Part shown: in pieces, positions 39,115 through 51,100 of the stretch
Layout of the letters: each line of letters opens with the position of its first letter
Position numbering within the stretch: position 1 is the first letter of the stretch
Assembly (NCBI GenBank): GCA_904066235.2
Contig: CAJFCV020000001.1
Span: 10,411,291-10,475,290, forward strand
Reading direction: 5' to 3'
Source of the DNA: Bursaphelenchus xylophilus
Lineage: Eukaryota > Nematoda > Chromadorea > Rhabditida > Aphelenchoididae
Length of the DNA stretch: 64,000 nt
Notes under the pieces: model-generated
The model's database searches: none
Seen by the model: the letters and a program-made list of their open reading frames with translations, nothing else
What the model was told of the DNA's origin: nothing
Made by a program: the position numbers and the translations under genes

Positions 39115-42100
39115 TTACTTTTTATGCTTCTTTTTGATATTGATCGCGTCAGTGGTGCCCAAAACGATTCGTTTCTTCTCTTCCTCGTCCACGGGTTCCG
39201 GTTGGGTCTGTAGTGATTTCCTGAGGATTTTCTGCTTCATGAATTGCTGGACCAAAATGTTCCGATAGCTCTTTTTGATGGCCAAGGACAGGTCCAGCCA
39301 GGTCCAATTTTTGTTGTGATATTCGCAGAGTGGGAACGTCAGATTGAATCGGTCAATGTCTTCGATGTTCTTTTCTTTGTTTCCTTTGTAGGAGACGATG
39401 AAGGGGACGGGAGGGATGATGATATACACGAACATGTTGTTTTTCTCCGCCCGTTCTTTCATCTTGTCGATCTCATCGCCATTCTGTCCTTTCTGTTGGT
39501 CCGAGCCGGTCGAGGATGCCAGATTTAGGCGAGATGCTCGGAACGAGCTGTTTACAGCGCCACGGAAGCGCTTGGCCAGTGAGAAACTCTGAAAATCGAG
39601 GGAAATTTAACAAATTTCTACTAATTAACAGTTCAAATTACCGTGTTGACAGCAATATTAGTACAAAAATGACTCTATTACCTCTATTCTACATAATTTC
39701 CACCTTATTTTATCACTTTTCCACTGAGAGAAACACTTGACCCAAACTCCCAATTTTGGGTCAACTGTTTCCCTCGGTAAAAATCACCCCGAATCGCATA
39801 AAAATCACAAAATTACCCTCTAATCCGTTGAACGCTCACCTGTTGCGGATGATTTGTCTCTTCCACATCCAAATTTTGGTCTTCTTTATCAATTTGTCTT
39901 CCGGGGAAAAAGAAGGCCATCATTTTCTCGAAGAACCTGTAGGTGATCTGCGCTTGCATGGGCACAATGTTCACTTCGAAGTGCTCTTTGACGCTGATTC
40001 CACCGACGGGAGGGAGTTCTCGGCAAATCACGCGGATCGCCGGCGTTTTATCAATGTCCTGACTATCCGATTTCGACTTGGGATTGGGAAGACGGGCCAA
40101 AGTCTCTCGATATTTGGAATTCGGAAGTAAATTAAGGACTTTTACAGTGCCAATTTCGAGTAAATGCTCGCCGGAGTTGTCGATTCTGGCGGTTCGATTG
40201 TACCTAAAAAATTAGATGACATTTCCAAACTTTTGCCAAAATAAGTCACCAAAGTTCAAAGAAAAAAACGTATTTCACATTATCATACCACATTTTACTT
40301 GGAACTCTCTAAATCCACTCAAAACACCTTTTTCTACAAAGAGAAACACTTGACCCAAACATTCACTATATGAGTCAACTGTTTCTCTCGTCCAAAATTC
40401 ATCAAATCACTTACAAAAAGTTTCTGATCTGCACTTCAGTGATTGAAATCTGTCCATCAGCCTCGGTCAGCCTCCAAATACAATCTTCAAAGCAGACCTC
40501 GAACCGCCGGGCGATCTCACTTCCCTCCGGGTTATCCCATCGCCGATTCTCATCGACCTCTTCGTTTTGAGCCTTCAGTCGTCGATTGAATGCGGTTTGT
40601 TCTTCGACCGACTTTTCTTTGCAAACCGAGATCGTGAGGGCCAATTCGTCGATGAGGGTGACCTGATGTTGTTTGAACTTCTCGATCTGCCGCTGGCGTT
40701 CTTCGTTGATTTGTTGGAAACTGGAAATTAAGTTTAAATAGTCAAAAATAAAACCGTATTTTACCCCAAGTTCAAGATAATGTAAAAATTTGGCCATCCG
40801 AATTTTGAGACAAGTCTTCCCCCCAAGAAAAAATCTAAAATTTCTAAAATACGACAGTTAAAATCGTGCTTTTAAAAGACCAACAAAACAAACACTTCGT
40901 ATTTTACCATATCCATCAAGAATTTCCATAAAAACGAAACTTTTTTATCAAATGGGTCAAGTCTTTCTCTCAATTCACAAATCACCTATTTTTGCCAAAT
41001 ACGGACTTCAGCCCCTCCCCCTAACCCCAAACAATTTTAATTCTCACCTGGCATCTGCCACTTGTCCAGATTGAAGTTGCGCGAAGAAATTTTGTCGTTC
41101 CAGAGCTCGGATATGAGCGACGACTTCTCGGAGATCGTTTTGAAGGTGCTGAACCGTGTCGCCAACCTCCGCCTTTGTGAGTTTAGCCAATTTGAACCAC
41201 AACCTTCGCCGTTTCTCTTGCGCGGTCTTCTTTTTGGGGTCGACGAAGAGGACCAAGTTGTTCACAATGTCCAAGATCACCTGATATTGGTCGGAATTCG
41301 TGCAGACTTCCAGCATATTGTGCTGAAAATGTGGTAATATTACGCTAATCACTCAAACCCATCACAATTTCTTCAAAAAAATCGATCCAAAGAAGAAAAA
41401 ATGTTTTGGGACAAGTGTTTCTCTCTGACCCAATTCGTATTTTAGGAAATTCAAAAATAAAAAATTTGTAACCTCAAATGCTCGAAACGGTATTAACGCA
41501 CAATTAAGACCAAATTTAACTTACCTTCAATGTGAAACAATCGACATCTTCCCTTCTTTCGCCAAACTTGGCCTCTTTTTCCTCGGTAATCTGCGGAACA
41601 ACGAAATCTTCGAACTTTTCCATGTTGATGAGATCCGAATAATAACAGAAGAACATTTGACAACTGCACCTCGATGCTACTCGTTGCATTTGAACTGTGG
41701 AATGAAGGGAATTCGAGTCACTTTCATCTTCTCCTTGACGGCGTTCGAGAGGAGCTGGAAAGGCGAAGAAAATTATAATCAAACGAAAAATTCAATTATT
41801 TCTTCTCCAATCAACCTCTAAACCCTTTTCCATAATACAGGGTGGGCCACTCGAAACTCCCAACCTCTTTTTAGGTATTTCTCCGCCAATGATGCACCAA
41901 TTTCTATAAAATTTATATCAAATTGAAGCTGAGACACCCCATTTCTTGTCCACCAAATATGGCGCGTCTAACTTCACGGAGGCACCCGCACTGAGCTTTT
42001 ACATTTTCATTCCAAATTTTGGAGCCCGAAATCGGTGAAACTTAGAAAATTTTTGGAACGATTTCCAGTTGAGTTTCTTGGAATTGGAAAATGTTCGCGC

Positions 42101-45100
42101 CTTTGACTAAATAAAACTCTTATAAGCAACAGAAAAAATGATGGCAGTCAACGGAATAGTCAAAATTACTCTTCAAGGCGTTGCTTTCGTGTTCTGGGGC
42201 GATAGGCTTAATTGTTCGAAATTTTTCGAAATGTTAAAAAATGGGCGAAACAGTCTACATGCATGACGACATCCATCCCAAAGATGCATAGAAACATTCC
42301 AGGCTTAGATTGCCCGAGAAAACAGCTTTCGTTCTCATTCGCCCAAATTGGTACCTCGCCTGGTTGAAATATGGGTTTAACACACTCGGTACGGACGTAA
42401 ACTTTAATGTTTTAAAAATTTTTCCGCGAATTTGTCGACTTTTTTCTTGCCGGTAATCCAAAAATTTTCTAAGTCCGAGAAACTCAATTGAAAATCATTC
42501 CAAAAAAATTTCTAAGTTTCACCGATTTCGGGCTCCAAAATTTGGAATGAAAATTTAAAAGGTCAATGCGGGTGCCCACGTGAAGTTAGACGGGCCATAT
42601 TTGGTGGACTAGAAATGGGGTGTCTCAGCTTCAATTTGATATAAATTTTATAGAAATTGGTGCATTATTGGCGGAGAAATACCTGAAAAGAGGTTGGGAG
42701 TTTCGAGTGGCCCACCCTGTACATTTTTGCTTTCATCCTGTCATTTCCGCTGAGAGGGAGACTTGTCCCAGAATGGGTCAAGTCTTTCTCTTACAAGGGA
42801 TCGGCAAATAGTTGCACCCTGCTTTCTTAACGAAACCTATATCATTTAAAAGAGCATAAAAAATAGTGCACAGCGCAAAAAAAATTAGCTGCCCAATATA
42901 TGTTTGGGCAAAGTTATGGCCAAAATACAGATTTTAGCCTATTTTCTGCGTCACTTTATAAGCTCTTGGAACGGCAACAGAGTTGTGTCCAGTTGGCCGA
43001 GTGGTAGTGACCTCACTTCCGGCGAAACAGGTCCTGGTTTCGAAGCCGGGCGCTGCAAACTTTTTTGCATTTCGTCTCTTATATGCCACAAAACCATGGT
43101 ATGTTGATATTTTAAAATAATTTTTGTTCCTTCGCAGTCAAAATACATTTTTACGGGATTTTTTCGAGTTTTTGGTTTTTTTTGCTACCACCACAAATTT
43201 GATGGTGATGAGAGTGGGGATTCCTATCGTATAATTACAAGGGTGTCATGCCTTTAGCCTGACCGATTATGATTACTGGACGATAATTCAATTTACAAGG
43301 GCCTATAAATATAATTTTTTCGAAAAAAATACGAAGAGAAAATTACAAAAGCGGCCAAACACTATTGCTGACACAGTGGCCTAACCGTCGGTAAGGCTAG
43401 GACATCAAAAATTTTTGGTTTTGAGATTTTTGTTTGTAAATGGCCACGACGATCATACAAATGTATTTTCAAAGTTTTTTTGCTCCAGTTTTCCCATTAA
43501 CCTAGTTTTATTTACAATTTTTTGTAAATGGCAGTAATGCGACATTATAATGTCTAATAACTCATAACCAAGGATTGATACAGCGATAAAACGACCGTGA
43601 TAGACGTTTCGGGATACTAGTAAGAAAATGGAGACAATTTCAAGCCGCCAGGATTACTGTAATATAAGAAACCGGCGTTTTGGCCGCATATAACCCTTAT
43701 CATAAAACGGCCATAACTTTGCCCAAACATATATTGGGCAGCTAATTTTTCTTGTGTTGTACACTATTTTTAATGCTCTTTCAAACGGTATATGTTTCGT
43801 TAAGAAAGCAGGGTGCAACTATTTGCCGATCCCTTGTTAATGTAAAAACCCTTCAAACGTTCCCAAAAAATAACCAAAACTTTTTCAACAACTCAAACTC
43901 CCCATTAACTCACCAGTGACAACTCCTCCAACGGCTTCTCCACTCCTCGAGTAATTATTTATCTTGTCATTGGGCTGCCTCGGGTCCTTTTCTTCAATTA
44001 TCTCCCTCGTCAGCCATTGGAACCTCTTATATAGTGGAACATCGATTTTCTGATTCTGCTGGATAGTCAACGGTGCAAAGTATTGCATTCCGGACAAAAA
44101 CGAGGCATACGACCTCTTCAATAAAAGCTGGGAATTTCTCCAGACCGGGACATGATACCGTTGGGTAATTGAGGCGCGGGAGGCTGATAACAGGATGAAA
44201 CTGTCCGTTTCGTGGCCTAAAATTCATAATTAAACATGTGTTCAGACACACAACTTTCAATTTGGCTCAAATAAATTTCAGAAAAAAGAGAGGAAGACTT
44301 GACCCAAAAAATACCTATACTATTCAAAGCCATGAAAACCGGCTTGAATCATGACGCAGGACAGTATCAAGGTCATTTCAAAAGCAAATAACGCTGATTA
44401 AAAAATGCCAAGAAATATCTAAATTTTTTGAGTCAAGTGTTTCCCTCGTCAAAATAAACTCCTAATTTGGTCTAAAATAAATTCAAAAACCCCCAAATCC
44501 AATCATAATCTCCAATTCAACAGTCCTCACCCTTCAAAACGACTTGAGAGTTGAGCAGATCCACCTGCCAGTTGTTCAAAACAACATCATCCATGGCGCA
44601 CAGCGAAACTCCAAGGAGCGAGTTTGTGGGCGGTTCCACAGTGTCCTCGGAGTATGCCATTAGATTCGTTTCGGCTTCATTGATCAGTTTCCACAGCAGC
44701 TCTTCGGATTCATCTTCCACTAGGGTCTCTGAAGTTGTTGGTGCCTTCTCCGGGGAATTGATATCGGATCTGAAAAAATTACGTATTCCGAGTTCCTATC
44801 GTATTTTACAATAAAATCTGAATTTTTTCTTCAAAATTATGCGACAAAAATCATCAATCCGAAGAAAAAAAATTTTGAGTCAAGTGTTTCTCTATGTCCG
44901 AAATAACCACATACATTCAAACTCAAAATAAAATTACTAAATAATTTCATAGTTAACAACTTACAATTTTGATTCTCGACGCTCCATCACTCTCTCAACA
45001 AAGGCTTGACGTTGTTTGGTTTGTTGATTTTGCTGAGGCGAATCAAACTGAAAAATTAATATTTTATTGGCTAAACTCAACCTCCATAGATGTAAACGCC

Positions 45101-48100
45101 CAATATTTCTATTCTAACTTTAAAATTCAACTAAATATTCCGAATTCTTCAAAAAATCGAAATTCGGTCTCGCCACGAAAACTTTCAATTCGTTCAAAAT
45201 TTAAAATCTCAGCTTCAAATCATCCCAAAACCTGTCACCAATGACCAAAACCAAAAAAAACTTACACTAAACATCTTCATGGCGACATTACTGAGGACTT
45301 TCCTCAATAAGTAAGCCTTCTGAACCCCATCCATAATGGCCAAGCAAGCGTCTCGATTCTCGGTGGTCCAAGCTCCACGCAAATCATGTATTGTAAGTCG
45401 ATGGACAGCTGGTTTGTCGGCATTCTGTTCGTTTTGATTTGTGTTGGACTTGGACTGATCCGGGGTTCGGCCGGCCGCATTTTGGAGTTTTGCCGTCAAG
45501 GAAGCGGTCCGGCGATGCTTTGGAAGAGGCGTTAGCTGCAAAAATTATTTCTTACATCCGTATTTTTACCATGGTATTACTTTACGAACCATTTCATAAC
45601 AAGAGGAACACTTGACACAACATGAGTCAAGTCTTTCTCTCGATACAAAACTGTGTCCAATCCTTATAAAAAATGAAAAACAAACCTTGCTCTGTTCCGT
45701 TTCGCTTTCTCTGACATAATTCAGCCTCGACAAGCCCATGAAGAACGAATCCGCGTGATCATCGGTCAGTCGATCGTCTTGGCTGGGCTGACTTTTTTCT
45801 CCAAACAAATGGATCTGAGCCTTTTCCAGTTGCACCGATACATGATTCGCCTTGACTGCTCTTCGGTTTCGACGTTTGATCTGTTCCGGAGATGCTGGCG
45901 CCGAGTTCATGACCAAGGAAGAGGTCAGGCGGAGGCCTTCGGAAATCATTCGGAATCCGAATGAGGACGAGAAAGACATCCAGTACGATATTAAAAACCG
46001 AGGCAGGGTCACATTCAGATGGATATTTCTGAAATTCCGATCATTATACAGCATTTCCCATATTGAAGAAAAACTTGACCCAAACCGGGTCAAGTCTTCC
46101 TTTATGCATAAAACCGCCAAAACACCGACCGAAAATGCCTGCTGAGTTGATGTCGTTTCACAATAGGTTCGTTGAAGACCTTTCCTCGTTTTACAGGCCG
46201 ATTGACCATAGTCAATGTGTTCTTCATAAAGTCCAACCACCTGAATGTATTCGCATAAAGTAATATTTGCGGGGAATTCCTGGGGTCGGGGCTTTGAACG
46301 GCCTCCAATTGGAGCTGAATGTCGACGTGTTCCGAGCGGAAGGCGCGATAGGAGTCATGGCCACCGATTGTTACGTAATCCGGAAGCTTATTCGGAGCAA
46401 TCGGCGTTACATTGTGATGGTCATGTTGATCCGAGAGGCATGCCCAGTCCAGCATGATCATCAGTTTAAGGTTTGGGAGGTGGAGAAGTCGGCTGTCATC
46501 ATATTTGGAGGCTGTTCTGATGTAGGCATCGAGATCTGTGTGGACCCGAAATTGGCCTAAAAAATAAGGTAAACATATTTTGAAAAAGTGAGGTAACATC
46601 TTTTCCCATATGCACAAAACTACCGTTTATTTCAATTTCAACCGTTTAAACCCTCAATCTTCCTATTTTTAGCCTAAAACACGACTTTTTTATATTACAC
46701 TTACCAGTGACCCAGTCGAATTCAAAGTTTTCCCATGACATTTCCACCAGTTCCGTGTCATTATAAGGGTCTGGAGAGGCCAACATTGAAGTGCAGAGTC
46801 GTTTCATCAGGGCGGTAAATCGTCCATGCAACAACAACCGTATTTTATCCCAAAAAGACAAAGGAGGCGACGGATCGCGGGAAGGGGCGTTGATGTACCG
46901 CCAGCACAGCGAGATCATCGACAAGCAGGGCTCCCAACAAGGTCCATAGGTTGTGCGGAGATCGGTGATTTCTAAAACATTAAAATTAAAAAAAAAAATT
47001 TGGTACCGACACGAAAACATGAACACTCTCAAAGCTCCATAGAAACCCCCAAAAATATCAACTCACCGCTCTCAATATCAAAGTAGAATTTCAGTGGGCA
47101 CATATTCCGTTGGACTTTGAATTGGCCCCATGGTTCGGGGAGGGTTACTGTAGCTTCCCGCATGGATCTGAAGCCGGCCAAATGCTCGGCTCCGCAGAGG
47201 GTGCCCCAGAAATGGGCGTCCTTGAGTTCCATGTAGGGTAATGGGTAGTCGCGGAACTCCATGATCCACTCGGCCAGGTCGAATTCGAAGCATCTTGCCC
47301 AGAGGGTCGAGAATTCGAAATTCTCGGGAACCGGCGCCTCCGGGTTGAATTGACGCATCAGTCTCATCACATTTTGTTTTCCATGCAGATTCTTGTCCGC
47401 AAAAGCCTGAAACACAAGAATCAGGCTAATTTCACATCTATTATTTCTTCAAAATCTACATAAAAATCATCTACAACATCTAAAATAATATCGCAAAGAA
47501 ATATATTTAAACATCACCACAGCTCCCAGTATTTTTCAATAGCAAAACCAATTACCTTCAGCTCCAAATCTTTGATTTTCCAAGTCATTAGATTTCGTTT
47601 TGGTTGTTTTTGGACCTTATTTATCCTTTCGCAGTAGATTTGCTCGTCCTTTTTGGTCAAAGAATGGTACAAGGCGTCGACTTTGGCATCGGATAGAAGC
47701 AGATTTTCCTTCATGAGTTGCTCCAACTTCTGATCGAGCATCTGTCGACGTCTTTCTCTTTCCACAACCTCATCTTTCAGGACTTCGTAGATCAATTGCA
47801 GGTTAATTTCAAAGGGGTCATCGCCCATTTTGAGGGTTGCTTCCTAAAGAAAATATGATTCAAAAGGAGTCTATAACGCCAATAAATTCCCTGCTCTATC
47901 AGATCCACCAGTTCCTCTGTGTTTTGGACTATTTCCGAGTCTAGGAGAACAGTCGACACTGAGTCAAGTCTTCCTCTCACAACGCAAAGTAACTTTTTTC
48001 GCAACAGGACCGAATGGATCTCAAAAAGGTGGCATAAGTGATCATGAGTCTGACTTCAATGAGTGCTTCCAGTCCTTGCCGGTTGAAAAAAATGGACCGT

Positions 48101-51100
48101 AAAGTTGTCCCAAACGCTTTCTTTTGAGGGGTCTATTCTCGCGGTTGGGATAACTTTGTGGTCCGTTTTCTCATGTAAACACGTATTGAAATTAGGTTCA
48201 TGATCACTTATGCATTTTTGAGATCACTCGGTCCTGTTTGAAAGATACCTTGCGCAAAAAGTAACATCCTTCGTAAGAGGAAGACACTCAATTTGAGTCA
48301 ACCGTTTGCTTATTAGAAGAAGCGAAAAATAACGGTAAGCAACATCTTGAACGATTTTAGTATTCACACAATGCCAGTTAAAGACAACCCAAAATTCGAC
48401 TTGCAAGGCTCACCGAACAATCATCAAATATATTGCACTACCTTTATAGATATCCTCAGGTCCGACGGTAACGGAGAATCCGCCGAGAATGGTTTCTTTT
48501 GCACATTGTGGAGCAATTTCATCCATTTTACGGCGTTTAGAACCTCTTCAAATACTTTTGCAAAGTCGAATTGATAAGGGAACAGAATATGGAGGGCTTG
48601 GGCCGACCAAGACCAGCATTTATTTGTCCTCAAACCGAGTTGTTTGAATTCCTTACGTCCCAAGTCCATTATTGCGTTAAGTTGGCGTCTCTCGATCGAT
48701 ATCTCCTGCAAAAACGAACAATAACATCTTAATAAAAAATATCTCCAAAATCCTACCTCAACTGTCAAAATAATCTGTGAATCCAATTCGATAATGAAAT
48801 TTGGGGAATTTACAGCAATATCTCCATTGGCTCGGTGGAAGTTCAATGAAGGGACGACCCATCTCATGAAATGTTCTCTGGGCAGTTCGAAGCCCAATTC
48901 AACCGAGTATTCTGATTTGATTCGAATCTCCATGGGCGGACTTGGCTCTGGAGGGTTTGAGGACTTGAATGCTTGGAGCATCTCACGAGATTTTCTGGAA
49001 AGTGGATATTTCAACTAAAACAATATTGATTTACTCCAACTTGGCGAAGAAAACGCTGTCATGGATAAAAACGAGCGTAAAATCCCTGATCAAGCCTAAA
49101 CTGGGACTCAACAATCACTACTTAATATTACACATCAGTACCGTACCAAATCCCAGCATAGAGGAAGACATGACCCAACTCCACAAAAATTGTGTCAACT
49201 CTTTCTCGATGCCGCTAATACCACCAACGCCTCTTTTACTCTCTCCCTTGAGTCCCAGTTACTCTCATAACACTCATTTTGTACTATTTTTGCATCAACT
49301 CCCCATTAAAATTCAAAAATCTTACTTTATGACCTCATACAACACTGCATATCCCAAAGTGGACCAGCACAAGTCCAGATCAGCTTCCGCTTCGATAGTG
49401 AACTTCGACGGGAGTGATGAGCCGCCTTTCTGGTATTTGAATGCAATTTTGTCGCAATTGCCATGGTTTTTGGCTTTCGGTTCGCCACTTCTTCCTGAGC
49501 TCTTCCACCATTCGCAATGTATTGAGCGATGGGAATTCGGGTCCAATTGCGCAGTTCCCAATTTGCATTTGGAGGCGGTTGCGTGAATTCTGAGGGCAGG
49601 GGCGGCAATTGTGAGGCGCAGACTTTCCAGCCACAAGGCAATTAAGGCCGACTTTTTGGCGGTGAAGAAAAGAGCTAACCTAAAATATAAAAATCGTCTT
49701 AAAAATGTATTTACAGTCAATTTTATGCTCCAAAATTCTACTAACTCTTTTCCCAGATCCTAAAACTCAAACTGCAATCAAAAAACTCTTACTTTTTGGC
49801 CGATACTTGAATCAAAATTTCGATTTTCGATTCCTTCTTCTTCTCTAAATCCTCCTCATTCTCCACATTCTCTTTTCTTCGAAATAATTTCGCGAATTCC
49901 ACAATCTGCCGCATTGTCGACTCCTCCCATTCGAATTGGCATTCGTCCAGTTGGCAATGTACTTGAATTTTCTTTTCGGACGACCGTTGAATTTGTGCTA
50001 GACCACCTCCCATGGCCACAACTGTGCCGAAATGATGTTGATCAAAGGCCGGCTGTCTTGTGGGGAAGTCGGCGGCCGTTCCGCGATGGCACCACAACGA
50101 TTCAACTCCAAATTCTGCGTTCCTGAAGGTCTGAAACGAAAATTTTTTTAAATCATAAACTTGAAATCACCAAAATTTTTCGAAAAATGAAAAAAATTTG
50201 TAGTGAATAAAAAAACTCTACCGAATCAGATGCAAAGACGATCAAATCTGATGCCACAGACAAAAGGGCGCCCTTTCTCGTCCTCAGAATGCATTGGAAT
50301 TCGCTGATTTCCAAGTTCAGGTTGATCGAAGGCCTTTCAGTCGATTCCTTGCTACGACTCTCTTCTACTGGTTGTCTCTCCTTCTTGAACACTGAGATTA
50401 GTTGATCAATAGGTTGATTGCGACAATAATCCATCCACCATGCCAAGTCGTGTCTGAAATATGGTCGAAATCACGGATTTAAAAATTTTGACCACCTATG
50501 ACTAAAATAAGGTCAGAAACTGCGAATTTCCAAAAAATTTCGCTGATTATTTGACTGATACTTTGTTTATCACTCGTATTTTACAATTTTAGGCCATTTC
50601 AGACTCTTCAGTTTCAAAAACCACCCTCAAATTGCAAAAAAATACTAAAATAATACCAAAAGTATATCCCCCTTACTTGTACAGCTCAATTCTCGGTCTG
50701 GTGGCCTTAAATTCCACCGTAGTTGGCTTCTTATTCGCTCCTTCATCTTCCTCAATACTTTTGGAATGACTTTTCAGGACCGATGAGAACTGATGACATT
50801 CAAATCGACTGAACGCTTCAAGATCCGTGATTTGGAGGTCGTTGAACTTCACAACCGCGTTTCCATCAGCCGCCGAGAATTCGGCCGTGACCTTCGCCAG
50901 ATTTACGCTTAAAGTCCTTATCGATTCCGGGGTCTGAACGGCCAGGAATTCAAAAACAAAGTCGGTCAGATCAAGTTCAATGTTTGGAGGGGATGAAAGC
51001 AGTCTTGTGAGGGCTGAATCCCCCGATTTCTTGGCCGAACTCCGTTGGAAAATCTGTGGATGTTCGAGGACATACTCAAAGAGTACTGAAAAGGCAAAAA

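Noticed and set aside
37693..43062. Functional tRNA genes
   Set aside because: A and B boxes are present but the acceptor and T stems do not pair properly in either copy.
46102..46140. GC-AG donor at CTCAGCAG|GCATTT for BLTP2 exon 13
   Set aside because: The GT donor 8-10 bp downstream (CATTTTCG|GTCGGTG) restores phase and gives [10 protein letters not shown], matching the family better.
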